NCBI GenBank assembly: GCA_019510185.1 | Contig: JAEKKV010000011.1 | Location: 124,001 to 188,000, forward strand | Length of the DNA: 64,000 nt | From: Verrucomicrobiota bacterium | GTDB taxonomy: Bacteria; Verrucomicrobiota; Verrucomicrobiia; Opitutales; Opitutaceae | Direction of reading: 5' to 3' | The notes under the pieces: generated by a model | What the model saw: only the letters and a program-made list of their open reading frames with translations | What the model was told of the DNA's origin: nothing | Database searches by the model: none | Shown: one piece after another, positions 9,801 to 18,300 of the stretch | How positions within the stretch are numbered: the stretch's first letter is position 1 | Layout of the letters: the number at the start of each line of letters is the position of its first letter | Translations under genes and position numbers: made by a program

Positions 9801-12800
9801 GCCATCCTTCATCGCAAAGCTGTCCGTCGAGGTCAGCGTGCCGCTGCCGTCGATCGTGCCACCGTTGTCGAGCGTGACCTTGCCAACCGTGTCGCTGTAG
9901 GTGCCGACATCCAAGATCGCGGTCGCGCCGTCAATCGTCACGTCCCCGGTGGCAATCGCGTCATTCGTGCCGTAGAGAAGCTTGCCGGCCGTGATGCTTG
10001 TCAGGCCGGTGTAGGTGTTCTTCTGATTGAGCGTGACCGTGCCGGAGGTCGTCTTGTTCAGCGCGACGCCGTTGCCGCCGAGGACGGCGTTCACCGTGCC
10101 GGACTTCACCTCAAAGGTTCCCGTCGAGGTCAGCACGCTGCCGCTGCCACCATTGATCGTGCCGCTACTGTCGAGCGTCACCGTGCCGACCGTGTCGCTA
10201 TGGCCGTTCAGGTCCAGGATCGCGGTCGCGCCGTTGATCGTCACGTCGCCCGTGGCGATCGCGTTGTCCGTGCCGTAGCGCAAGGTGCCGGCGCTCACCG
10301 TCGTCAGCCCCGTGTAAGTGTTCTGCTCGTTGAGCGTCACCGTGCCGGACGTCGTTTTGTTCAGCGCGATGCCGCTGCCGCCGAGGACGGCGTTCACCGT
10401 GCCGGACTTCATCTCAAAGGTTCCCGTCGAGGTCAGCACGCTGTCGCTGCCGCCATTGATCGTGCCGCTGCCGTCGAGCGTGACGGTGCCGACCGTGTCG
10501 CTGTAACCATCCATGTCCAGGATCGCGGTCGCGCCGTTGATCGTCACGTCACCCGTGGCGAGCGCGTCGTCCGTGCCGTAGAGCAAGGTACCAGCGCTCA
10601 CCGTGGTCAGCCCCGTGTAAGTGTTCTGCTCGTTGAGTGTCACCGTACCGGACGTCGTTTTGTTCAGCGCGATACCGCTGCCGCCGAGGACGGCGTTCAC
10701 CGTGCCGGACTTCATTTCAAAGGTGCCCGTCGACGTCAGCACGCTGTCGCTGCCGCCATTGATCGTGCCGCTGCCGTCGAGCGTCACGGTGCCGACCGTG
10801 TCGCTATGGCCGTTCAGGTCCAGGATCGCAGTCGCGCCGTTGATCGTCACGTTGCCCGTGGCGAGCGCGTTGTCCGTGCCGTAGCGCAAGGTGCCGGCGC
10901 TCACCGTGGTCAGGCCCGTGTAAGTGTTCTGCCCGTTGAGCGTAACCGTGCCGGACGTCGTCTTGTTGAAGGCGATGTTCGCGCCGCCGAGGATGACGTT
11001 CACGGTGCCGGATTTCATCGCAAAGGTGCCGCCGCTGGTGAGCGTGGAAGTGCCCGAGCCGTCGATCGTGCCGCCATTGTCGAGCGTGACAGTGCCGACC
11101 GTGTCGCTGTGGTCTGCACCGAGATCGAACACCGCGGTCGAACCGTCGACCGTGAGGAAACCCGCGTCGGCCAGGAAGCCGGTGGCGCTTTCGCGCAGCG
11201 TGCCGCCGTTGACGGTGGTGCCGCCCGTGTAGGTGTTGGCCTTGTTGAGGATCAAAACGCCCGTGTGCGTGGAGTCGCCGACGACGAGTCCGCCATTGGA
11301 GAGAACGCCGTTGAGGATGGCGTTGTCGATGTTGGCATCGAAGGCGGGGGTGTTATCGGTCGCAGCAATGGCAAGGTTGGCGGTGACGAGGATGGTGCGG
11401 GTCGCGCCGCCGAGGTTGATGGCGTTGTCGAGGGTCACGACATCGTTCGCGCTCGTGGAACCGAAGAGGAGCTTGTAGCCGTTGCCGACAAAGCCCGTGG
11501 TGGTGCCCCAGGTGAGAGTGCTGTTTTGCTGCAGCCGCACTTCAAGCGCGCCGCCTTGGGCGGCAAACCCGCCGTCCGCGGTCCACTGGATCTTGTTGCT
11601 GGCGGTGCCGAGGGAGCGACTGATGAATCCGTTCGACTGCCACACGCCACCCGCGAGGTTGACGTTGCTGTTGGGATAAATGCCGGTGCCATCCAAGGCC
11701 TGCAGAACGCCGCCCACCCCGATCTTGGTCTGGCCGGAATAAGTGTTCGCACCGTTAAAAATAACGAGGCCGTCCTGAACGGTCAGACCGGCGCCGTTGC
11801 CATCGGTCCAATTGGGGAAAGCGAGACCGGACGCCGCACTGTCATCGGCGATGGTCCCGTTGAAAATAATGGCATGCCCCTGACCGGGAGCGAGAATCAC
11901 GGTGGATCCCTTCATCATGAAGAGATCGGTGCCTATGCCCTGACCGGGAGCGCCGCCGGTCGTGGTGGCGTCGGCCGTCTGACCTTCGCCGCCGTTGGCG
12001 AGATTCTGATCGAAAACCACATCGCCGGTGATCGTGACAGAGCCGCCACTTCGAACAAAGATCGCGCCACCGAAGCCGCTGCCGCCGGTGCCTCCGGCCA
12101 CATCGGCGCCCACGGCGCTACCCGAAGCGCCCGTGCCGGCACCGAAGCCGCCGGCTCCACCGGAGCCGCTGGAGCCGTCCAAACCGCTGGGGCGACCGTC
12201 GCTGGTGCCGGCCGGAATAAAAGGCGTGGCCGGCGAGATCACATACGTTTGATCGTGCGCCGCAACATCCACCACTGCCGTCACGGTGACCGTGGCCGTG
12301 GAGTTGTCACTCAGCGTGACGGTTTTCGTGGTATTGGAGGGCTGCGTGGGCAGGCCCGTTTGCAACACCACAAAACCGCCCAAGCCCCCATTCAAGGTGG
12401 GGTCAAAGTATTCTGTTTTGTAGGTATCCTCAACGTGCTGCGTGCCGTCCACCTCGGCCTGCGCCGGAGTCGCACCGTAGGAAATCGCCCCGGCGCCCGC
12501 GCCGCCGGTGCCACCGTTGCCGCCCGAACCGCCGCCGGCGCCAAAACCGCCGATACCGCCGCTGCCACCGCTGCCGGCATCGCCACCCGCGGCACCACCC
12601 TTGTAAGCGGAGCCGCTCCAATTCGAGCCGCCGACGCCGCCGTTGCCACCAGCGCCGCCAACGCCGCCGCCGAAGAAGTCACCGCCCTTGCCGCCAATGC
12701 CACCCGTGCCGCCCGTGCCGCCGAGGCCAATCTGGCCATCGGCAAGCGATTTATCAAAATCGTTCAGCGCGACAACGGAGTTGGCCAGGTTAATGGCCGC

Positions 12801-13502
12801 ACTCGAAGTCGAAATCGCGAGACTCACACCGATGTTAATCGTGAAAGGATTGGCGAAGGCGTCGGCCATCTCGACGATGACACCTGCCAGATCCAAGGAG
12901 GCGGTGGTTACGCCCAAGATCAGGCCTATGCTGCGATCGCCGCCATTGCCGCCGGCGCCGCCGGTACCGCCATTTCCGCCAAAGCCGGTGGTGCTGTTGG
13001 AACCGTTGTAGCCCTTGGTGCCGGCGGTTCCTCCGATATCCGTATAGCTCGTCTGCGTAGGGGTGTATCCATTTGCCCCCCCGGTGGCCGCACTGCCGCT
13101 GTTGAATCGATTATTCAGCGTGCCGCCGGTGGTCCCGACACCGCCATTGCCACCCGTGATCGTATTGTTTGTGAAATTGACGCTGTTGATGGTGACCGAT
13201 GCTCCCGAGTTGACGAAGATCGCGCCACCCAAGCCGGCGCCACCACCACTGCCGGCGCCACCCTTGGTGGAAAAATTCGTCAGCGTCGCATTGCTGATGG
13301 TCAGGCTGCCGCCTTGCACAAAATAACCGGAGCCGCCGTTGCCATCGATAACGCCACTGCTGCCATCGACCGACTGGCTGCCACTCGTCTGGATACTGGG
13401 GGGAGTCGCCAAAAGCTGGTCGGCACGCGTCTCGGCCAACAGCGCAGCACTGAGCAGAACAGGGAGAAGGCGACTAAAACAACTGATTTGCGCGGTATTC
13501 AT
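6861..13502 (-). CDS. Autotransporter (type V secretion) with passenger-associated repeats and C-terminal beta-barrel
   Basis: N-terminal signal peptide, Gly-rich region, repeated NTYTGLTTVSAGTL...SDTVGTVTLD units, C-terminal barrel-like region ending in aromatic ...FYVSTALGF. Confidence 0.92.
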   Translation of the reverse strand: MNTAQISCFSRLLPVLLSAALLAETRADQLLATPPSIQTSGSQSVDGSSGVIDGNGGSGYFVQGGSLTISNATLTNFSTKGGAGSGGGAGLGGAIFVNSGASVTINSVNFTNNTITGGNGGVGTTGGTLNNRFNSGSAATGGANGYTPTQTSYTDIGGTAGTKGYNGSNSTTGFGGNGGTGGAGGNGGDRSIGLILGVTTASLDLAGVIVEMADAFANPFTINIGVSLAISTSSAAINLANSVVALNDFDKSLADGQIGLGGTGGTGGIGGKGGDFFGGGVGGAGGNGGVGGSNWSGSAYKGGAAGGDAGSGGSGGIGGFGAGGGSGGNGGTGGAGAGAISYGATPAQAEVDGTQHVEDTYKTEYFDPTLNGGLGGFVVLQTGLPTQPSNTTKTVTLSDNSTATVTVTAVVDVAAHDQTYVISPATPFIPAGTSDGRPSGLDGSSGSGGAGGFGAGTGASGSAVGADVAGGTGGSGFGGAIFVRSGGSVTITGDVVFDQNLANGGEGQTADATTTGGAPGQGIGTDLFMMKGSTVILAPGQGHAIIFNGTIADDSAASGLAFPNWTDGNGAGLTVQDGLVIFNGANTYSGQTKIGVGGVLQALDGTGIYPNSNVNLAGGVWQSNGFISRSLGTASNKIQWTADGGFAAQGGALEVRLQQNSTLTWGTTTGFVGNGYKLLFGSTSANDVVTLDNAINLGGATRTILVTANLAIAATDNTPAFDANIDNAILNGVLSNGGLVVGDSTHTGVLILNKANTYTGGTTVNGGTLRESATGFLADAGFLTVDGSTAVFDLGADHSDTVGTVTLDNGGTIDGSGTSTLTSGGTFAMKSGTVNVILGGANIAFNKTTSGTVTLNGQNTYTGLTTVSAGTLRYGTDNALATGNVTINGATAILDLNGHSDTVGTVTLDGSGTINGGSDSVLTSTGTFEMKSGTVNAVLGGSGIALNKTTSGTVTLNEQNTYTGLTTVSAGTLLYGTDDALATGDVTINGATAILDMDGYSDTVGTVTLDGSGTINGGSDSVLTSTGTFEMKSGTVNAVLGGSGIALNKTTSGTVTLNEQNTYTGLTTVSAGTLRYGTDNAIATGDVTINGATAILDLNGHSDTVGTVTLDSSGTINGGSGSVLTSTGTFEVKSGTVNAVLGGNGVALNKTTSGTVTLNQKNTYTGLTSITAGKLLYGTNDAIATGDVTIDGATAILDVGTYSDTVGKVTLDNGGTIDGSGTLTSTDSFAMKDGTVNAVLGGSGIALNKTTSGTVTLNNANTYTGLTTVSAGTLLYGTNNAIASGDVTIDGETAILDMDGYSDTVGTVTLDNGGTIDGGSGSVLTSTGTFEMKSGTVNAVLGGSGIALNKTTSGTVTLNEQNTYTGLTKVTAGTLTYGTDNAIASGNVTIDGETAELAMSTHSDTVGTVTLDNGGLISGTGTLTSTGSFELKDGTVDVILAGSGIALNKTTSGTVTLNNANTYTGATTVGAGKLVLAGPSANLSTSTAVTVSSGAELEVNSDNTVASLTSNGGTISGTKTFTAPTYDLNDGTQINGKLGNAGGGSTVNSNGNVTFTASVAATTINVQTGLLTVDGADLLSHAATLNLATAATLQLLGGDQTVNTLNGDGTLILNGNNLNVTDGGTYTGTTTNTGDFTKSGDGTLVLSGDNTNTNTTVDGGTVVVDTTGSLNTDSTVVNSGSTLVDNGTVNSDVVVNSGGIFMGSGTVTGNYTGNGSTSPGNSPGVLTILGNYTENGALNIEIADASGPSPDNILGYDQVSVGGNTVLNPLTSTLTIGTPSYTLVEQATATYIANAAAIATFEPAKGDTFTIINGAPGSISGHFATFTNNFTSDLIFVASTGQLVGTGLVTGGTGLNLANAFPGASANLLSMINGLQVGDHQYVGGDLLPLLLGASTTSQAATIADKASPEAYAGVVDYADRVTRSYADKAVNLAPIVQAGRYSLFAGYANLDTGSRSSDNQADYNLKSNGVVAGGRAAINARLTVGLFAGFDSGSVDSTYLNSNVKGSVYGIFGEYVAKADRSLTLTASLSTATYSTDGTRQTATSTSGFHGADSSANLAALALRYRILERRTVVIEPELRLTYVSAKADGFTETNTNTMQALNVHSQSDTSFTTEAAVNARYLATSKLSFNGRLGVSHNFADAAREVSANVASETQAFTVKAPGMGDTEFSLGLGVNYSLTANWTVGISYQGVIAADSKTANSFYVSTALGF
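9110..11230 (-). repeat. About 7 intragenic tandem repeats of about 300-303 nt (about 100 aa) in the autotransporter passenger
   Basis: NTYTGLTTVSAGTLxYGTDxAxATGDVTINGATAILDxxGHSDTVGTVTLDxxGTINGGSxSVLTSTGTFEMKSGTVNAVLGGSGIALNKTTSGTVTLN recurs; antisense ORF starts at 9118/9415/9718/10318/10621/10924 mark the period. Confidence 0.93.
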
Positions 13503-13567
13503 TGTGAAGTCTGGTGGATTTTTACAAAACCTTCGCCTCTCACCTATTTAACTCAAGCCACTGGAAA

Positions 13568-13624
13568 TGAGTGATTTTACTCAATATGGGGAATCCCGTT
13601 GATTTATTAAGTATATCTACTTAA
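13568..13624. promoter_or_regulatory. Two inverted repeats in the divergent autotransporter / response-regulator intergenic region
   Basis: TGAGT-gatttt-ACTCA (13568-13583) and TTAAGTA-tatc-TACTTAA (13607-13624). Confidence 0.5.
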
Positions 13625-13648
13625 CCCTTTTTTTACACTTATCCTGTT

Positions 13649-14332
13649 ATGCACGGAACCCCGGCCCAGCACCCCTCCGGACGTGATTTTGTTCTGATCG
13701 AAGATAACCCTGTTCATCAGCGAGTAATTGGTGAACGAATACGCCGGCGGTTCATGCCCAGCCGCTGGCGTGCATTCACCCAAGGGCATGCGGGACTCGA
13801 CGCCTGTCTGATGGAGCCGCCTGACCTGCTGCTGCTCGACTTGCATCTGCCCGATATCAACGGATTGGAAATCTTGAGCGTCCTGCGACAGGCGGGGCAG
13901 AATTTTGCGGTGCTCGTTGTCACGGCCTCGCCCGAACGACACCTCCCCATGGCGCTCTGCAAGCTCGGCGTCGCCGGCTATATCGACAAAATCTGCCCTC
14001 CGGGGCGGCTCGAAGACGCGGTGGCCAGCGTGATGGGCGGCGGCGTTTTTTTCTCGGCCAGCGCGTCGCCCTTTCCTCTCGGCGAACCGGCGCATTCGCC
14101 TGAAGCAATGGAGCGACTTTCCGAGCGCGAACGGGAAATCGTCCTGTTCGTCACCCAGGGGCTTTCCTCGAAGCAGATTGCGGCCAAGACGAGCCTGAGT
14201 CCCCGCACCGTCGAAAACCACCGCGCGCGCATCCTCGCCCGGCTCGGACTGGTCAACACCGCCGACCTCGTCCGCTGGTGCCTGCTCAACGGCCTGCTAG
14301 CGACCGCCGGTCCCGAAGCCGCCGCCATATAA
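13649..14332 (+). CDS. NarL/LuxR-family response regulator
   Basis: Receiver FVLIEDNPVHQRVI...LLLLDLHLPDINGLEIL; LuxR HTH LSEREREIVLFVTQGLSSKQIAAKTSLSPRTVENHRARILARL. Confidence 0.93.
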   Translation: MHGTPAQHPSGRDFVLIEDNPVHQRVIGERIRRRFMPSRWRAFTQGHAGLDACLMEPPDLLLLDLHLPDINGLEILSVLRQAGQNFAVLVVTASPERHLPMALCKLGVAGYIDKICPPGRLEDAVASVMGGGVFFSASASPFPLGEPAHSPEAMERLSEREREIVLFVTQGLSSKQIAAKTSLSPRTVENHRARILARLGLVNTADLVRWCLLNGLLATAGPEAAAI

Positions 14333-14413
14333 TGAGTCCTGGCCCGGCCGATTTTCACCGCCGACGATCATCACGCTCTTCGAAGCGGTACGCCAGCGGG
14401 GCCGGCGCGCGCC

Positions 14414-15262
14414 TCAGGAAGGCTTTTCTCCCGCACGCGCTTCGGTGCGATAAGTCGAGGGCGGAACACCCGACCAGCGTTTGAAGGCGGCGGAGAAGGC
14501 GTACAGGCTGCCGTAGCCGACTTTTGCGGCAATCGTTTCCAGTTTGAAGGACGCCAGTCTCAACAGAATCGCGGCGCGTTGCATCCGCAGGTTGGCGACG
14601 TGAGCCATCGGCGATTTGCCCAGTTCCCGGCGGCACTGGCGGCGAAGGTGCTCGGGACTCATGCAGGCGATTTCGGCGAGCGAGGGCAGCGACCAGGCGC
14701 GTTCGGGCTCGGCATCGACCAGCCGCCAGACCCGCCAAAGACGCTCGTCGGAGACGACCCCGCCGCCGATTCGCCGCGCGTAGATCGCCACCAAGGCCGC
14801 CAGATTGGCCGTCACTCCGGGATCGTTCGGACCCAGCACCTCGCGATGCAACGCCGCGATCGCCTGGGCCAGCGGCCCGCCATCCGCCCTAACCACACGC
14901 GGGGCAGTGGCCGGAATGCACGTTATGGCTCCGGTCGGTCGCAGATGAACCCAGCCAAACGACCAGCGGCGGCCGGGGATGGCGCAGAACCGTTGATCCT
15001 GCCCCGCGGTGGAGAGATAGGCCTCGCCAGCCGCAAGCTCCCGCCACGCGCCATCAACCAGCACACGCCCCGTTCCCTCCAGCCCGACGACCATCTCTGA
15101 AAAGCCCACCTGCGGCCGTTCCATCCGGTACGGCGCCCTCGCCTCGGTCAGTCCGCACATCGTGATCCGATGCTGCCACAACGCGGGACAGGCTTCGCGC
15201 AGCACGATCCGTTCATGCGTTCGGGCCCCGATGATGTGGATTTCGCTTAACATCTGGTGCAT
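14414..15262 (-). CDS. AraC-family transcriptional regulator
   Basis: C-terminal HTH: SLPSLAEIACMSPEHLRRQCRRELGKSPMAHVANLRMQRAAILLRLASFKLETIAAKVGYGSLYAFSAAFKRWSGVPPSTYR. Confidence 0.93.
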   Translation of the reverse strand: MHQMLSEIHIIGARTHERIVLREACPALWQHRITMCGLTEARAPYRMERPQVGFSEMVVGLEGTGRVLVDGAWRELAAGEAYLSTAGQDQRFCAIPGRRWSFGWVHLRPTGAITCIPATAPRVVRADGGPLAQAIAALHREVLGPNDPGVTANLAALVAIYARRIGGGVVSDERLWRVWRLVDAEPERAWSLPSLAEIACMSPEHLRRQCRRELGKSPMAHVANLRMQRAAILLRLASFKLETIAAKVGYGSLYAFSAAFKRWSGVPPSTYRTEARAGEKPS

Positions 15263-15322
15263 CCAGCAAATGGACGATTCCGCGGTGGTCTGCTACGATA
15301 AAACCGCTCATCCCTCCCCGAC

Positions 15323-17296
15323 ATGAAACTCCCCGCCCCCCTCGCCTGGTTCAGCCTCGCACTCGCCGTGTCCGCCGGCCTGCCCGCCCAAACCCCCGCC
15401 CCGCTGCCTGTGCTGCAACTCGATTTGCAGACGCCGGGCGCCAAGGTCAGCCCGACGCTCTACGGCCTCATGACCGAGGAGATCAATTACTCCTACGATG
15501 GCGGCCTCTACGGCGAACTGGTGCGCAACCGCACCTTTCAAGACGACCCCAAAAAACCCGCGCACTGGTCCCCCGTGGTTTCCTCCGGCGCCGCCGGGAC
15601 TCTCTCGCTCGACGAGACCCGGCCGCTGAACTCCGCGCTGCCCGTAAGCCTGCGCCTCGAGGTGGCCTCGGCATCCGCCGCGCAGCGCGCCGGCGTCGCC
15701 AACGACGGTTTCTGGGGCATTCCCATAAAATCCGCCGTCACCTACCGCGCCTCTTTTTATGCCAGGGCCTCCTCCGGCCTTGCCGGCCCCGTGACCCTCG
15801 CTCTTGAAAGCGACGATGGTGCCACGGTTTACGCCAAGGCAGATGTCTCCGGCCTCACGACCGACTGGCGCCCATACGCGGTGACGCTCACCACCGGCCA
15901 GCTCACGCCCACGACCAAAGCCCGTCTCGTTATCACGGTCGGCCAGCCCGGCACGGTCTGGCTGAATCTCGTGTCACTTTTTCCGCCGACCTACAAAGAC
16001 CGGCCCAACGGCAACCGGCCCGACATCATGCAGATTCTGGCCGACATGAAGCCCGCGTTCCTGCGCTTTCCCGGCGGCAATTACCTCGAAGGCGACACCA
16101 TCGCGACGCGCTTCGACTGGAAAAAGAGCCTCGGCGACCTCGCCGGCCGCCCCGGCCACATGGGCTGCTGGAGCTATCGCTCGTCCGACGGCCTCGGCCT
16201 GCTCGAGTTTCTCAATTGGTGCGAAGATCTGAACATGGCTCCCGTGCTCGCCGTTTACGCCGGCTATTCGCTGAAAGGCGAACACGTTCCCGCCGGCCCC
16301 GGCCTGAAACCTTTCGTGCAAGACGCGCTCGATGAAATCGAATACGTCACCGGCGACACCGGCACGAAGTGGGGCGCTCAGCGCGCGAAGGACGGACACC
16401 CGCAGCCCTTCAAGTTGACCTATGTGGAGATCGGCAATGAGGACTGGTTCGACAAATCCGGCAGTTACGACGGCCGCTACAACCAATTCTACGAAGCCAT
16501 CAAGGCGAAGTATCCCGCGCTCCAGCTCATCGCCACCGCCAAGGTCAAAAGCCGCGTGCCCGATCTGCTCGACGAGCATTATTACCGCAACGCGTGGCAG
16601 ATGGAAACCGACGCGCAACATTACGACGGGTACAGCCGCACCGGCACCAAGATTTTCGTCGGAGAATGGGCCACGCGCGAAGGCGCCCCCACCACCAACC
16701 TGAACGCGGCCCTCGGCGACGCCGCCTGGATGACCGGCATGGAACGCAACTCCGACGTCGTGCTCATCTCCTGCTACGCCCCGCTTTTCGTGAACGTCAA
16801 TCCAGGCGGCATGCAATGGAAGTCCAACCTCATCGGCTACAACGGCCTCACCAGCTACGGCTCCCCCTCGTATTACGCCCAGAAGATGTTCAACACCCAC
16901 CTCGGCGACACCGTGGTGCCCATCCAGGCCGACGCCGTTCCTACGCAAACCTGGCAGCCCGCCGCGCCGAAAAACGGCAAAGCGCCCGAGCCTAGGCAAG
17001 TGCCGGTGCTCTTCACCGTCGCCACCCGCGACACCGCAAAAGGCGCGCTTTACCTCAAGGTCGTCAACACCGGCGCCTCCGCACAAACCCTCCGCATCGA
17101 ACTCAAGGGCGCCACGTCAGTCGCTCCGGAAGGCGAGGTCATCGTGCTCACCTCGGAGCATCCGACCGATACCAACTCGATCACCGAGCCGACCAAGATC
17201 GTCCCCGTGACCGCAAAAATCAGCGATGTCGGACGGACGTTCGTGCACACCTTCGCGCCCTATTCCGTCAACGTGCTTACACTGCAGGCGCGTTGA
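15323..17296 (+). CDS. alpha-L-arabinofuranosidase (GH51) with N-terminal carbohydrate-binding-like domain
   Basis: SPTLYGLMTEEINYSYDGGLYGELVRNR, FLRFPGGNYLEGDTIATRFDWKKSLG, YVEIGNEDWF, IFVGEWATREG; signal peptide. Confidence 0.92.
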   Translation: MKLPAPLAWFSLALAVSAGLPAQTPAPLPVLQLDLQTPGAKVSPTLYGLMTEEINYSYDGGLYGELVRNRTFQDDPKKPAHWSPVVSSGAAGTLSLDETRPLNSALPVSLRLEVASASAAQRAGVANDGFWGIPIKSAVTYRASFYARASSGLAGPVTLALESDDGATVYAKADVSGLTTDWRPYAVTLTTGQLTPTTKARLVITVGQPGTVWLNLVSLFPPTYKDRPNGNRPDIMQILADMKPAFLRFPGGNYLEGDTIATRFDWKKSLGDLAGRPGHMGCWSYRSSDGLGLLEFLNWCEDLNMAPVLAVYAGYSLKGEHVPAGPGLKPFVQDALDEIEYVTGDTGTKWGAQRAKDGHPQPFKLTYVEIGNEDWFDKSGSYDGRYNQFYEAIKAKYPALQLIATAKVKSRVPDLLDEHYYRNAWQMETDAQHYDGYSRTGTKIFVGEWATREGAPTTNLNAALGDAAWMTGMERNSDVVLISCYAPLFVNVNPGGMQWKSNLIGYNGLTSYGSPSYYAQKMFNTHLGDTVVPIQADAVPTQTWQPAAPKNGKAPEPRQVPVLFTVATRDTAKGALYLKVVNTGASAQTLRIELKGATSVAPEGEVIVLTSEHPTDTNSITEPTKIVPVTAKISDVGRTFVHTFAPYSVNVLTLQAR

Positions 17297-17301
17297 CCGG
17301 A

Positions 17302-18300
17302 TTACGCGAGCCGCCCCGCGGATTTCAGCGCCGCCACCAGCTCCGCCGTGCCGGCGACCATGCCGATGCGCGGCGCGTAGCCGAGGTCGCGGCGCGCCGC
17401 CGCAAGGGAAAACCAGTGGTCCTTCGCCAGCTCGGCGGCGATGAAGCGCGTCATGGGCGGCTCGCCCTTCAGGGGCAGTACGCGCCACGTCGCCTCGCAC
17501 ACCGCGCCGAGCGCCGAGGCGGTGCGCAGTGAAATCCGCCTGGTCACGGGCGGTCTGTCCAAGGCAACCAACAGCGCATTGATCCACTCCCACACCGCGA
17601 CCGGCTCGCCGTTGGTGATGAAATAGGCACGGCCGGCGGCGGGGCCGTCGAGCGCGGCTTCGGCGGCGAGGTGGGCGTCCACGGCGTTTTCGACGTGAAC
17701 CATGTCCACGCGATTTTTTCCCGAGCCGATGATGCGCAGCCGTCCCGCCTGGGCGCTGGCCAGAATGCGGGGAACCAGGTGCGGATCGCCCGCCCCCCAG
17801 ATCAAATGCGGACGCAGCGCCACGGTGCGCAGGCTCGCCGAGTTGGCGGCCAGGACTTCGCGCTCGGCGATGGCCTTGGTCAGCGGATACGGACTGGGGC
17901 AATGCATCGTCAGCGGAAGCGATTCGTCGGCCCCGGCGAGGTCGCGTCCGTTGTAAACCACGCTCGGCGTGCTCGTGTGCACCAACCGCGCGACACCGTG
18001 CTCGCGGCAGCCCGCGAGAATCGCCCGCGTGCCCAGAACGTTGGCGCGGAAAAAATCGTCGTAACGCCCCCACACGCCCACCTTGGCCGCAACGTGGAAA
18101 ACCGTGCCCACGCCCCGGCAGGCCGCGCGCACCGCCGTCTCGTCATCCAGGGCGGCGCGCACAAAACGCACGCCCCGTGCTTCCAAATCGGGCGCGGGCG
18201 TGCGGCCGAGGACCGCGACAGGACGGCCTTGGGCGAGCAGGCGTTCGACGATGCGGCGGCCAAGGAAGCCGGTGCCGCCGGTGACGAGGACGGCGTTCAT
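17302..18300 (-). CDS. oleD: NAD-dependent epimerase/3beta-HSD family, OleD-like 2-alkyl-3-oxoalkanoate reductase
   Basis: MNAVLVTGGTGFLGRRIVERLL, TSTPSVVYNGRDLAGADESLP, YPLTKAIAE, LRPHLIWGAGDPHLVPRIL; overlaps OleC-like stop by ATGA. Confidence 0.8.
   Translation of the reverse strand: MNAVLVTGGTGFLGRRIVERLLAQGRPVAVLGRTPAPDLEARGVRFVRAALDDETAVRAACRGVGTVFHVAAKVGVWGRYDDFFRANVLGTRAILAGCREHGVARLVHTSTPSVVYNGRDLAGADESLPLTMHCPSPYPLTKAIAEREVLAANSASLRTVALRPHLIWGAGDPHLVPRILASAQAGRLRIIGSGKNRVDMVHVENAVDAHLAAEAALDGPAAGRAYFITNGEPVAVWEWINALLVALDRPPVTRRISLRTASALGAVCEATWRVLPLKGEPPMTRFIAAELAKDHWFSLAAARRDLGYAPRIGMVAGTAELVAALKSAGRLA

Noticed and set aside
9110-11230. Regular ~300-nt repeats considered as CRISPR or satellite array
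   Set aside because: Units are in frame within a coding sequence and encode autotransporter passenger repeats; no short repeat/spacer structure.
6927-13574. 2215-aa plus-strand ORF fully antisense to the autotransporter
   Set aside because: Repetitive Arg/Gly/Ala/Val-rich product mirrors the codon bias and repeats of the real gene; no recognisable domains. Typical high-GC frame shadow.
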